The notes under the pieces are model-generated. The model did not search any database and was not told the origin of the DNA. It worked only from the letters and a program-made list of their open reading frames with translations. Shown in pieces: positions 28,934 to 37,582 of a DNA stretch of 64,000 bases (position 1 is its first letter; each line of letters opens with the position of its first letter). The translations under genes and the position numbers were made by a program. The DNA is from Goleter apudmare HA4340-LM2 (lineage in GTDB: Bacteria > Cyanobacteriota > Cyanobacteriia > Cyanobacteriales > Nostocaceae): assembly GCA_019359495.1 (NCBI GenBank), contig JAHHHF010000087.1, positions 50,573 to 114,572 of the forward strand, written 5' to 3'.

Positions 28934-29431
28934 TCAAAAATTTTCTGTGCCCCAACCAGGAGCTTTTTGTGCTGCTGTGAGCACAAAAGCAGCTAAACTT
29001 TCTACTTGTTCTAGTGAGAGTAAATTGGGACTCAATTGACGACACCAATAAGTTTCTTGGCTACCGTCATAGGTCATAGGTTGCCGCATAAAGGCGACAA
29101 GAGAGTTAATGCGATCGCGTGGAGGATTGGCGTCTTGGAGTGTTTTTAGCGACAGTGAGACTGAAGGATCTGGCAGAGTTGCACCACCGACATGACAATT
29201 AATGCAGTTGCTTTCAAAAAGTTTTTTGCCAAGAGATAATTCTGACGGTGAAAACAGCCGAGTATTGCCCTCTCCATCCAGATTCAGCGCTATTGGCTCA
29301 CTAATATGTAAATAGCGCCCTATATAAGGGTCAATGTTGGCGGCTTGGGCAGTTAAGGTACTACTGTCGTAGACTACCAAGACCATGATCAAAATTAAGA
29401 AGATATAACGAGCAAATAATCGATACAGCAT
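28934..29431 (-). CDS. psbV2: Cytochrome c550-like protein PsbV2
   Basis: The 165-residue precursor has an N-terminal signal segment (IFLILIMVLVVYD to TAQAA), the heme-binding motif CINCH and the c550-type fold blocks RLFSPSELSLGKKLFESN and MRQPMTYDGSQE. Where true PsbV has its second axial ligand (His in SEVHPS), this protein has YWCRQLS. That fits the His/Cys heme coordination reported for PsbV2 of a thermophilic cyanobacterium. Its function is unsettled. It may partly replace PsbV or act in another lumen redox reaction. It lies 179 bases downstream of psbV on the same strand. Confidence 0.88.
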   Translation of the reverse strand: MLYRLFARYIFLILIMVLVVYDSSTLTAQAANIDPYIGRYLHISEPIALNLDGEGNTRLFSPSELSLGKKLFESNCINCHVGGATLPDPSVSLSLKTLQDANPPRDRINSLVAFMRQPMTYDGSQETYWCRQLSPNLLSLEQVESLAAFVLTAAQKAPGWGTENF

Positions 29432-29610
29432 CAGTAATCTGGAACTTGATTTTAGGCGATCGCCTAGTCAGTACTGAGTGTTGAATTCTAAGTTTTCCAG
29501 GAAACGAGGATTAGAGTGTGGGCATTCATGACATTGATTAAATGTCGATTGCTTTTATTCACTAAGCCCCATTTCCTTCAGAACTCAACACCCAGAATTA
29601 ATATTTGAGT

Positions 29611-30102
29611 TTAGTAATAAATTTTGCCACCTCCCCACTTAGTTCCCACAACTTTTGGTTGAATAAGAATATGACCAGCGATCGCTTTCAAGTCGTCATC
29701 CGTGAGATTTCTCATTTCTGTGAAAATATCTGCACTCTTGATGCTGGGATGGACTTCGGAAATCTCTTCTTCACCATCGTAAGTGGTGGGATTCTTCATG
29801 TAGTCCACCAAGCCTTCAATATTGTTACGGTTTGGTGTCGCCAGTGCCAAATCTTCTGGTGTCAGTCCTACATTCTGGTTGGTTTTGGTAACCCCCCCAG
29901 CATGACATTGGGCACAAGCGTTATTAAATAAGCTTTTGCCTTTTTGGACTTCTTTGAGGCTGAGTACAATGGTGTCGCCCTTATCATTTAATGGCACTGT
30001 CCGGGTTGCCTTATTCAATTCTACTGCGCTCGCGCCACCGACCATAAACTGCAAAGTCAGTAAAACCGTAGCTACAACAACGCCAATTAGTCTTCTAAAC
30101 AT
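29611..30102 (-). CDS. psbV: Photosystem II cytochrome c550
   Basis: PsbV is an extrinsic lumenal subunit that stabilises the oxygen-evolving complex. The 163-residue precursor has a signal peptide (VVVATVLLTLQFMVGGASA), mature start VELNKATRTVPLN, heme motif CAQCH and the second axial His in ISEVHPSIKSAD. It ends with the conserved KWGGGKIYY, which contacts photosystem II. All parts match the family at normal length. It is followed by psbV2-like, petE and petJ-like genes on the same strand. Confidence 0.97.
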   Translation of the reverse strand: MFRRLIGVVVATVLLTLQFMVGGASAVELNKATRTVPLNDKGDTIVLSLKEVQKGKSLFNNACAQCHAGGVTKTNQNVGLTPEDLALATPNRNNIEGLVDYMKNPTTYDGEEEISEVHPSIKSADIFTEMRNLTDDDLKAIAGHILIQPKVVGTKWGGGKIYY

Positions 30103-30219
30103 GTTTCCCCTTAAAGATTTTTACGCTCAACACAGCTAATTAGCGATGCTCAATCTCCACATTGCTAATTGCTCATGGCGATTGTTCTTTACCATGAGCC
30201 ATGAGCTAGATGTAGCTCT

Positions 30220-30435
30220 TCAGATAACCTCAGTATCACCCATCAAGTCGCTAGTACCTTTTGAGTGTGTTTCAGACAAAATCTGGAAAATAATTGCCTT
30301 TGCATCTTCTAACGCCAAACGGGTCTTTTGGTGTTTGTAGGCAATTCCCAGTTGGTTACACAGAGAAAACACTTTTTCTACAGGAATACCGTAGTCTGCT
30401 GCTATCTCTGCGATCGATAGGTCTGCAAAACCCAT
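30220..30435 (-). CDS. Small IF2_N-like protein upstream of psbV
   Basis: The 71-residue product MGFADLSIAEIAADYGIPVE continues with VFSLCNQLGIAYKHQKTRLA and LEDAKAIIFQIL. This spacing (IAE-A---G-P-----L---LGI-------L----A) is that of the IF2_N helix-turn module at the N-terminus of translation factor IF-2. It stands alone here, without a GTPase. It lies 117 bases upstream of psbV on the same strand, so co-transcription is possible. A nucleic-acid or protein-binding role is an inference from the fold only. Confidence 0.7.
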   Translation of the reverse strand: MGFADLSIAEIAADYGIPVEKVFSLCNQLGIAYKHQKTRLALEDAKAIIFQILSETHSKGTSDLMGDTEVI

Positions 30436-30550
30436 AATGCTTGTTAACTGATAAATGGAGATTAAGTCGCTGTAATACCAATATCATGTTCAGAGTGCAA
30501 TTTGTCGCCTAAAATACGGCTGCCCTTCAGGGGGGGGATCAGTGATCAGG

Positions 30551-30577
30551 GAGAGACGTAGCGTTGCTACATCTCTA
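30551..30577. repeat. Short palindrome, AGACGTAGC family copy 3
   Basis: GAGAGACGTAGC and GCTACATCTCT pair around GTT with one mismatch. It lies between the sugar permease operon and the IF2_N-like gene and may end the permease transcript. Confidence 0.6.
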
Positions 30578-30606
30578 CAAATGCCCAATGATCAATACCC
30601 AATTCC

Positions 30607-31443
30607 CTAACCTTTACCACCTGTAAACGTCACGCCTTGGATAAAGTAGCGGTTGAAAAAGGCGTAAATACCTAGAGCGGGTAAGGTAAATACCATAGAA
30701 GCTGCCATGATGTAGTTCCAGTAGCTGATGTATTGCCCTTTGAAGCTGTTCAATCCCAACGGTAGGGTAAACATTTCAGGTTCAAATAGGATAACCACAG
30801 GTAGCAAGAAATTATTCCAACTCCCCATGAACACAAAAACCGCCTGTGCAGCCAGGGCTGGTTTGGCTAAAGGTAAAACAATATGCCGGAAAATTCCCCA
30901 AGTATTTAAACCATCAAGTTGGGCGGCTTCTTCTAGTTCCTTGGGGAAATTGACGAAAAATTGCCGCATCATGAAAACGAAAGTGGCATTGACCATACCA
31001 GGTACAATCATGCCTTGATAGGAATTTAGCCAACCGATCGCTTTTAAAATCAAAAATGTGGGAATTAGGGTGATTTGCGCTGGTACTGCTAATACTGCCA
31101 AAATTAGGAAAAACCAGAAGCGTTTACCCCGAAACCTTAGTCTGGCTAGGGCATAACCTGCCATTGAATTGAATAGCAAGTTCAGCACAGTGACACCAAC
31201 AGCTATGAAAACGCTGTTGAATAGCCAACGCCAAAACAAAGGTTCTTGCAGGAAAATTTGTCTGTAGTTGTCGAGAGTGAAATTTTGTGGTAGTAGATTT
31301 GGTTCGCCACTGACAATTTCTGATAGGGGTTTAAATGATGCTGAAAGTGCCCACATAAAAGGAATCAGGGTGATGGCGGCGTAGATTGTGAGCAAGACAT
31401 ATAAAAGTACTTTCAGCCACCGAAAGCGAGAGATGTTGTTCAA
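30607..31443 (-). CDS. Sugar ABC transporter permease (MalG/UgpE type)
   Basis: The 278-residue inner-membrane protein has six hydrophobic segments and the permease EAA loop (EEAAQLDGLNTWGIFRHIVLP) that docks to the ATPase. It overlaps the partner permease by four bases, so the two are translated together. It belongs to the carbohydrate uptake family 1. In Anabaena, permeases of this type are part of glucoside transporters that also affect septal junctions. No binding protein or ATPase gene is adjacent, so those components must lie elsewhere. Confidence 0.92.
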   Translation of the reverse strand: MNNISRFRWLKVLLYVLLTIYAAITLIPFMWALSASFKPLSEIVSGEPNLLPQNFTLDNYRQIFLQEPLFWRWLFNSVFIAVGVTVLNLLFNSMAGYALARLRFRGKRFWFFLILAVLAVPAQITLIPTFLILKAIGWLNSYQGMIVPGMVNATFVFMMRQFFVNFPKELEEAAQLDGLNTWGIFRHIVLPLAKPALAAQAVFVFMGSWNNFLLPVVILFEPEMFTLPLGLNSFKGQYISYWNYIMAASMVFTLPALGIYAFFNRYFIQGVTFTGGKG

Positions 31444-32348
31444 AGTCTTTCGCCTCCAAAGATTTGCCGTTGAATAATGGTGATGGCGATAATCACGGCT
31501 GCTAGTAAAAAAGCGATCGCAGCTGCATAACCCATCTGTAAATTCCGAAATACAGATTGATAGATTAGCAACACGACAGTCAGAGTAGCGTTGTTGGGGC
31601 CGCCAGTACCACCAGAGAATATATATGATTGGTCAAAAAGTTGAAAAGTGCCTATTACCCCGACGGCGACGACAAAAAAAGTGACGGGTTTAAGCAAAGG
31701 GATAGTCACATACATAAACTTTTGCCAGCCATTAGCCCCATCGATTTCCGCCGCCTCATACAGAGTTTGAGGGATATCTTGCAACGCCGCTAGGTAAATC
31801 ACCATGTAAAACGGTGCAGTTGACCAAATATTCATGATCATGATCCCCTTGAGGGCTACTGCTGGATCTCCCAACCAGTTATAGGTAGGTAGTCCTACTA
31901 AAGCCAGAAAATCGTTGAGTAGCCCATCAGTGTTATAAATCCACATGAAAATCAGGGTGAGGACGGCTGAAGAAGTAACTGTGGGCAAAAAGTAAAGGAT
32001 GCGCCACCAATTTTTACCGCGAATCCCAGAATTGAGGGTAACTGCTAAAACTAAAGCCAAGACAGTTTGTGTAGGAACAACAATGGCGACGTATTCGGCT
32101 GTGTTTCGCAAAGCAATCCCAACCCGCTCATCCTCAACCAAGCGGGTGAAGTTGCGAAACCCAATGAACTCATAATCGATACCGCCCAGCAGCTGGACTT
32201 TATGCAAAGACAGAAACACAGCGTAAAGAATTGGCAGGACGACAAAAGCCCCCAAAACTAGAATTGCGGGCAGCATAAACAGATATCCACTCAGGTCTTG
32301 TGTGATGTTCCACCTGCGGTTACTACGCCTGCTAATGATTTCCCACAC
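31440..32348 (-). CDS. Sugar ABC transporter permease (MalF/UgpA type)
   Basis: The 302-residue partner permease has a cytoplasmic N-terminus (SRRSNRRWNITQDLSGYLFM), six membrane segments and the EAA loop YEAAEIDGANGWQKFMYVTIP. The N-terminal FMLPAILVLGAFVVLPILYA helix and the GGTGGPNNATLTVVLLIYQ loop match the UgpA/MalF group. It precedes and overlaps the MalG-type gene. Together they would form the heterodimeric membrane channel of a sugar or glucoside importer. Confidence 0.92.
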   Translation of the reverse strand: MWEIISRRSNRRWNITQDLSGYLFMLPAILVLGAFVVLPILYAVFLSLHKVQLLGGIDYEFIGFRNFTRLVEDERVGIALRNTAEYVAIVVPTQTVLALVLAVTLNSGIRGKNWWRILYFLPTVTSSAVLTLIFMWIYNTDGLLNDFLALVGLPTYNWLGDPAVALKGIMIMNIWSTAPFYMVIYLAALQDIPQTLYEAAEIDGANGWQKFMYVTIPLLKPVTFFVVAVGVIGTFQLFDQSYIFSGGTGGPNNATLTVVLLIYQSVFRNLQMGYAAAIAFLLAAVIIAITIIQRQIFGGERL

Positions 32349-32410
32349 TAGAAAACCTCCGCTTAACCCCGCACAACTCTACTGTAGCGATGAGTAGTGC
32401 ATGATTATCT

Positions 32411-32563
32411 ATGGTAATGCTTCGGGAAGGCGATCGCTCAATCACCCTACTGTGGGAGGATCGTCAATTAGCTGAAGGTGATTTAGTTTTATTGCAGGAT
32501 AAAGATCAACTCCTTGGTATTGCCAGGATAAAAGTAATAAAAACAATAATTTTAAGTGTATAA
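32411..32563 (+). pseudogene. Possible ASCH-like gene fragment
   Basis: A 50-codon frame reads MVMLREGDRSITLLWEDRQL then AEGDLVLLQDKDQLLGIARI. The pattern W-dRpL--GD-VLL--kd-lLG-A-I resembles part of an ASCH or related RNA-binding domain, but it is too short for a full one. There is no convincing ribosome-binding site. I call it a remnant with low confidence. Confidence 0.3.
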
Positions 32564-32636
32564 AACTTAATTCTTTCTCTTCTTTGCGTCTACCCTGCGG
32601 GAAGCCACTTCGTGTCTATGCGTGAGCTAATTTCCT

Positions 32637-32678
32637 AAAAAAAACTTGCCTCAGAAGCATCAAACTCCAAGGCAAGTT
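32637..32678 (-). terminator. Rho-independent terminator of the pnt operon
   Basis: AACTTGCCT and AGGCAAGTT form a 9-bp stem. On the minus strand a T-run follows directly (complement of the A-run at 32637-32644). It lies 26 bases beyond the pntB stop codon. Confidence 0.8.
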
Positions 32679-32703
32679 AACCATCTAAATTATTCTTGGT
32701 TTC

Positions 32704-34107
32704 CTAAAGCTGCTTCACTTCCGAAACCAACTTCGACACCATATCCTTCGCGCTACCAAAGAGCATCGTAGTTTTATCCTTGTAGAACAACTCATTATCT
32801 ACACCGGCAAAACCTGTACTCATCCCGCGCTTAATCACAATTGTCTGCTTCGCCCGATCTACTTCTAAAATCGGCATCCCATAAATTGGGCTATTGACAT
32901 CACTCCGCGCTGCTGGATTCACTACGTCATTAGCCCCAATTACTAAAGCCACATCGGCTTGTTCAAACTGGGGATTGATATCATCCATGTCATACAGCTG
33001 AGTGTAAGCCACATTCGCCTCAGCCAACAACACGTTCATGTGTCCTGGCATTCTTCCCGCCACAGGGTGAATGGCGTACTTGACATCTACGCCCATCCGT
33101 TCTAGTTGATCTGCCAACTCGCGGACGCTATGTTGTGCTTGAGCAACTGCCATACCATAACCAGGGACAATTACCACAGAACGGGCATAACCCAACATCA
33201 TCGCGCCTTCTTCAGGATCGATGCTGCGGACAGTTTGATCGGTTGCAGCACCACTAGTAGCGCCACCAGAAGTAGAACCTGTACCAAAAGCACTAAACAG
33301 CACACTGAAAAGTGAACGGTTCATGGCTTTACACATAATCTCGGTGAGGATTAAGCCTGAGGCTCCCACCAAGGCGCCAGCGATGATTAACATATTGTTC
33401 ATCACCACGAAACCTGCGGCGGATGCGGCTACGCCAGATAAGGAGTTCAACAGCGAAATTACCACAGGCATGTCGCCGCCACCAATGGGAATGACGAACA
33501 TGATACCCAATACTAGAGAAACAGCAACTACTGCTAAGAATATGGGTAGGCTATCTGGCGTGATGATTAAGTAGGCACTACCCACTATGTAAGCACCCAG
33601 CAGTAAGAGGTTAAATGGTTGCTGGAAAGGAAAGGTAATCGGGGAACCGCTAATTAAACCTTGCAGTTTGGCAAAGGCGAGAAAACTACCTGTGAAGGTA
33701 ACGCCACCGATTAACACATCCAACAACATGGAAATGTTGACATCTAGGGGTACGGCTGCGCCAGCATCCAATAACCGCCAGAATTCGGCAACGGCGACTA
33801 GGGCAGAAGCCGCACCACCCAAACCGTTGAGTAAACCCACCATTTGGGGCATTTCCGTCATTTGCACTTTGTAGGCTGCGATCGCACCAATTGCCGAACC
33901 AATAGCCAAGCCTAGCAAAATCATCTCATAGTTCAACACATGCTGATCTAGCAGTGTCGCTACAATTGCCAGCAGCATCCCCACAGCCGCAATCACATTA
34001 CCATTCCGTGCTGTGGCAGGTGATCCCAGCTTTTTCAAACCCAGAATGAATAAGGATGCAGCGACTAAGTACGTCAGCTGAATGCCAGTTGGTAAAAAGT
34101 CGCTCAT
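32704..34107 (-). CDS. pntB: NAD(P) transhydrogenase subunit beta
   Basis: PntB carries most of the proton channel plus the NADP(H)-binding domain III of the membrane transhydrogenase, which couples hydride transfer between NADH and NADP+ to proton movement. The 467-residue protein has about nine membrane helices, followed by domain III. That domain has the nucleotide motif VIVPGYGMAVAQAQH and the conserved blocks HPVAGRMPGHMNVLLAEA, VALVIGANDVVNPAA and GMPILEVD. Its start overlaps the end of pntA2 by four bases, showing coupling. The full operon is pntA-pntA2-pntB. Confidence 0.96.
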   Translation of the reverse strand: MSDFLPTGIQLTYLVAASLFILGLKKLGSPATARNGNVIAAVGMLLAIVATLLDQHVLNYEMILLGLAIGSAIGAIAAYKVQMTEMPQMVGLLNGLGGAASALVAVAEFWRLLDAGAAVPLDVNISMLLDVLIGGVTFTGSFLAFAKLQGLISGSPITFPFQQPFNLLLLGAYIVGSAYLIITPDSLPIFLAVVAVSLVLGIMFVIPIGGGDMPVVISLLNSLSGVAASAAGFVVMNNMLIIAGALVGASGLILTEIMCKAMNRSLFSVLFSAFGTGSTSGGATSGAATDQTVRSIDPEEGAMMLGYARSVVIVPGYGMAVAQAQHSVRELADQLERMGVDVKYAIHPVAGRMPGHMNVLLAEANVAYTQLYDMDDINPQFEQADVALVIGANDVVNPAARSDVNSPIYGMPILEVDRAKQTIVIKRGMSTGFAGVDNELFYKDKTTMLFGSAKDMVSKLVSEVKQL

Positions 34108-34397
34108 GCCTTAACCTCTTTTTTCTTGAACATTTGCAACATTCTGTCTGTGACGAGAAAACCGCCGATGACGTTGATTGTTGCCAATACCACAGCAATC
34201 AAACCGAGAATTACCGAAACACTCGTATCTCTATTACCAGCAGCCACTATTGCCCCTAGTACCGCAATGCCGGAAATGGCATTTGAGCCTGACATTAGAG
34301 GCGTGTGTAGGGTAGGTGGTATTTTGTTGATGACTTCAAAGCCGATGAATGATGCGAGCACAAATACAAACAAAGCTGCAAGTAATGCTTCTGTCAT
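34104..34397 (-). CDS. pntA2: NAD(P) transhydrogenase subunit alpha, membrane part
   Basis: This 97-residue subunit (MTEALLAALFVFVLASFIGF) carries the membrane helices of the alpha chain, which in many other bacteria are fused to PntA. The motif NKIPPTLHTPLMSGSNAISG is diagnostic. I place the start at ATG 34397, preceded by AAAAGGAG, rather than at an upstream in-frame start that would add 26 residues translated from repetitive DNA. It lies between pntA and pntB. Confidence 0.94.
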   Translation of the reverse strand: MTEALLAALFVFVLASFIGFEVINKIPPTLHTPLMSGSNAISGIAVLGAIVAAGNRDTSVSVILGLIAVVLATINVIGGFLVTDRMLQMFKKKEVKA

Positions 34398-34485
34398 GAA
34401 ATAAAAACTCCTTTTGGGCATGGGGCACGGGGCATTGGGCATGGAGAATAAACTTTTTGTCCCCATCTCCCTCATTCCCCAGTCC

Positions 34486-35661
34486 CTAACTAATTGCTGG
34501 TTGTTGAGTGTTAAATGCTGTTAAAGCTTCCTGCACGCGTTGATTGCGAATTTCTCCGGCGTGGGTAATGCAAGCCGCATCAACGATGTCGTCGCCAAAG
34601 TTTACTTGCAATGCTTTTTCTTTAGTAATCAACAGTTGCATCAAGGATGTGACGTTTTTGGCGTATAGCTGGCTGGCGTGGACTGGCATTGATGATGGCA
34701 GATTGATGGGGCCGATAATTGTCACACCATTCCAAACAATGTCTTTACCGGGTTCGGTGCAGGCACAGTTACCACCTTGTTCGGCGGCTAAATCCACAAT
34801 CACCGAACCTGGTTTCATCTGGGACACCATTTCTTCGGTGACGAGGAGTGGGGCTTTTCTTCCAGGAACTTGGGCGGTGGTAATTACTACATCAGAGTTT
34901 TTGACGTGTTCAGCCACTACTTCTTGGGTGCGTTGTTTGCTGGCTTCCGAAATTTCTTTGGCGTAGCCACCAGCTGCTGTGGTTTCTTCTTCTAATTTGA
35001 CTTCGACGAATTTCGCCCCTAAGCTTTGCACTTCTTCTTTCACCGCCGGACGGATGTCAAAGGCTTCTACCACGGCTCCTAGGCGTCTAGCGGTGGCGAT
35101 CGCTTGCAATCCTGCCACACCTGCACCCATGATAAATACTTTCGCGGGGGCGATCGTGCCTGCTGCTGTAGTCAACATGGGAAAATATTTTGGTAATGTA
35201 GCCGCAGCAATCAATACTGCTTTATAACCTGCTAAAGAGGCTTGGGAAGACAAAGCATCCATGCTTTGCGCCCTAGTGGAGCGAGGAATTAATTCCATGC
35301 TCAAGGCAGTTACCTTGCGATTTTTCAGTTGCTGTGCTACCAAAGGATTTCCCAACGGATTGAGGAAGCTAATTAATACAGCCCCTTCCTTGAGCAAGTC
35401 AATTTCTGAGCGTCCATCTTCTCTTTCTTGAGGTGGACTGACTTTGAGTAAAATATCAGCTTCGCCCCACAATGTAGCAGTATCGGCGATAATCTTAGCT
35501 CCTGCTGCTTCATAGGCAGTATCACTAAAAAAAGATCGCTCTCCTGCTCCTGTTTCTACCCAAACTTCTAGACCTTGTTTTACTAACCGGGCAACAGTGT
35601 CAGGAATTAATGCTACACGACGTTCACAAACTTCAATTTCTTTAGCAACTGCTATTCTCAT
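34486..35661 (-). CDS. pntA: NAD(P) transhydrogenase subunit alpha, NAD-binding part
   Basis: The 391-residue cytoplasmic subunit is domain I of the transhydrogenase and is related to alanine dehydrogenase. It begins MRIAVAKEIEVCERRVALIP. It has the Rossmann motif VFIMGAGVAGLQAIATARRLG and the family blocks SMELIPRSTRAQSMDALSSQ and VIVDLAAEQGGNC. ATG 35661 is preceded by AGGAGA, so the 12-residue longer frame is unlikely. It is the first gene of pntA-pntA2-pntB. Confidence 0.95.
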   Translation of the reverse strand: MRIAVAKEIEVCERRVALIPDTVARLVKQGLEVWVETGAGERSFFSDTAYEAAGAKIIADTATLWGEADILLKVSPPQEREDGRSEIDLLKEGAVLISFLNPLGNPLVAQQLKNRKVTALSMELIPRSTRAQSMDALSSQASLAGYKAVLIAAATLPKYFPMLTTAAGTIAPAKVFIMGAGVAGLQAIATARRLGAVVEAFDIRPAVKEEVQSLGAKFVEVKLEEETTAAGGYAKEISEASKQRTQEVVAEHVKNSDVVITTAQVPGRKAPLLVTEEMVSQMKPGSVIVDLAAEQGGNCACTEPGKDIVWNGVTIIGPINLPSSMPVHASQLYAKNVTSLMQLLITKEKALQVNFGDDIVDAACITHAGEIRNQRVQEALTAFNTQQPAIS

Positions 35662-36360
35662 GAAATCTCCTAGAGATAAATACCTAATCTCTGCCAACTA
35701 TGCAATTTTTCCAGCAGGGATTCCCCATCTCATCCCTCATCATCGGGGACAATTAGCCACGACTTTTCCCAGTAAATTCAACTTTTAACGTTTCCTCTCC
35801 CACTCTCATAATCTCCTGGCAAAGCCTGACAGTGGCACTTGCAGATGTTACGATTCCAGATGCTTGCAAATAGAATTACATATTGCAAATCCTATGTTAA
35901 TTCCCAAAACTTTCTTGTTTGTCTTCAGCTTATTTTAGGGATTGAATTTTTTTGTATTCCTTCATTACATAGTGCAATATGCATTAATTTTGTAAAGCTT
36001 AATAGTTGTACAAACCAAATTTTGTTGATTCCCGTTTTAATTCAGGTTCATTTTAATCAATTTATCCCAAGTTAACTAGCGATCGCTAACTGCAAGGCTC
36101 AATTTTTATAACAAAACTCTTACTGTTTCTACACATTCATACATATTTAGAAACACAATCTCAGATATTGCAGTGCAACTACGGTATCATCTCTACGTCT
36201 TTGATTCTCTCTCTATACCCAATGCCCCATTACCCAATACGGCACTTTTTGTCACAATTTATCGTCCATTTACCAGAAGTCAGTAGTAAAGTTTAGTTAC
36301 GAATACTAATTCTTGATTGCTTATATCATCAACTGACTACCTGCTAGAGGAGCCTAACTT
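35662..36360. other. Divergent intergenic region, pntA and DUF2808 gene
   Basis: About 700 AT-rich bases hold no credible gene. An open frame at 35839-36075 has no ribosome-binding site and no recognisable protein pattern. The region must contain promoters for the pnt operon (left) and the DUF2808 gene (right; AGAGGAGCC lies just before the ATG at 36361). No strong operator or hairpin was identified. Confidence 0.45.
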
Positions 36361-36873
36361 ATGAGACGTTTACTTTCTACCTTGGCTGTGACGAGCTGTT
36401 TGCTGACAGGTTTTCAAACTATCACCTGGGCACAAAGCTTGCCAGGATTTACCCTGTTTAGTGGCATTAAAAGCGAAAATCAGCTACCCTTCCGGTTAGA
36501 TTTTGGCGGACAAACCCACAGCACAGACCGTTATATCTTGAAAATTCCAGCCAAGAAGATGCAATTAGCGGTTGCTCAGTTTGCCATTACCTACCCTAAT
36601 TATTACAAGGGCACGTTTAACCCCAAAAAAGTGGAAGTCAGAGTCAAAAACAAAGCAGTGCCACTTTCTGAGGTGAAGTGGAATCAAGAAAGTGGCTTAA
36701 TTGAAATCTTTCCTGAAGAACCAGTACCCGCAGGTGGCAGTGTAGACTTGGTATTATCTGACGTCCAAAATCCATCCTTTGGCGGCGTTTATTACTTTAA
36801 TTGTCAGATTCTCTCTCCTGGTGATGTACCATTGTTGCGTTATGTAGGAACCTGGATTTTGAGTATTTCATAA
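36361..36873 (+). CDS. DUF2808 exported protein
   Basis: The 170-residue product has a signal peptide (RRLLSTLAVTSCLLTGFQTITWA). The rest is a beta-rich domain with blocks QLPFRLDFGGQTHSTDRYIL, FAITYPNYYKGTFNPKKVEV and PVPAGGSVDLVLSDVQNPSF. This matches cyanobacterial DUF2808 proteins, which are exported and of unknown function. A good ribosome-binding site (GAGGAG) precedes the ATG. It lies upstream of rpmH but has its own upstream region, so an operon is not evident. Confidence 0.85.
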   Translation: MRRLLSTLAVTSCLLTGFQTITWAQSLPGFTLFSGIKSENQLPFRLDFGGQTHSTDRYILKIPAKKMQLAVAQFAITYPNYYKGTFNPKKVEVRVKNKAVPLSEVKWNQESGLIEIFPEEPVPAGGSVDLVLSDVQNPSFGGVYYFNCQILSPGDVPLLRYVGTWILSIS

Positions 36874-37000
36874 TCCCAAGAGTCCAGAGTCTAGAGTCCA
36901 GAGGAATTAAACTCGACCCTTGACTCTCTACTTTTGACTTGTAAAGTGATAAAATGTGAGATTGTGACTTTTTATAAAAATCACCTAAGAGGAGATTAGT

Positions 37001-37135
37001 ATGCAAAGAACCTTGGGCGGCACTAACCGCAAGAGAAAAAGAACCTCTGGTTTTCGTACTAGAATGCGGACACCAACTGGCAGAAACGTCATCAGCGCCA
37101 GAAGAAAAAGAGGGCGTCATCGTCTGAGCGTTTAG
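37001..37135 (+). CDS. rpmH: 50S ribosomal protein L34
   Basis: The 44-residue basic product [20 protein letters not shown] continues [20 protein letters not shown] and ends RLSV. This is the standard L34 pattern (T--R-KR-R-GFR-RM-T--GR-V---RR-KGR--L). A strong ribosome-binding site (AGAGGAGA) lies upstream. It heads the conserved rpmH-rnpA-yidC gene order. Confidence 0.97.
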   Translation: MQRTLGGTNRKRKRTSGFRTRMRTPTGRNVISARRKRGRHRLSV

Positions 37136-37159
37136 GGCAAGTAACCTAAAAGAGTAGCT

Positions 37160-37582
37160 GTGGCTTTGCCCAAGACAAATAGACTCAAATCTCGCAAGGA
37201 TTTCCAGGCAGTTTTCCGGGAAGGAATTCGGCGACATAGTACTCATTTTACATTGAGGGCTTTAAAGCCACCCTATGCCAGAAAGCCTTCTTGGGATGCT
37301 GCCGCTCAAACAACACCAGCAACTGATTCCGCCCACCTAGCCAGCACGCAAATTGGTATTTCGATTAGTACAAAAGTCAGTAAGCGTGCAGTAGTTCGCA
37401 ACAGAATCAAACGGCAAATGGCAGCAGCTTTATATCAGTTGTTACCCAAACTACCTCCAGGATGGCGGCTAGTGTTTGTTGTCAAACCAACAGCTGCACA
37501 ACAAGAGTGCGGAAGCCAACAATTTCTGCAAGAATTAGAGCAGTTGTTGGCACAAGCCGAGGTACTTAATGGGCATTCGTGA
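37160..37582 (+). CDS. rnpA: Ribonuclease P protein component (GTG start)
   Basis: RnpA is the protein cofactor of RNase P, which matures the 5' ends of tRNAs. The 140-residue product has LKSRKDFQAVFREGIR at the N-terminus and the RNR signature VSKRAVVRNRIKRQMAAAL. A loop of about 25 residues after the first strand (KPPYARKPSWDAAAQTTP) is longer than in many bacteria. The start is GTG at 37160, 24 bases after rpmH. The 3' end overlaps the next gene by 14 bases. Confidence 0.94.
   Translation: MALPKTNRLKSRKDFQAVFREGIRRHSTHFTLRALKPPYARKPSWDAAAQTTPATDSAHLASTQIGISISTKVSKRAVVRNRIKRQMAAALYQLLPKLPPGWRLVFVVKPTAAQQECGSQQFLQELEQLLAQAEVLNGHS

Noticed and set aside
35839..36075. 78-codon open frame between pntA and the DUF2808 gene
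   Set aside because: Its composition follows the AT-rich background, no ribosome-binding site precedes it, and the translation resembles no protein family.
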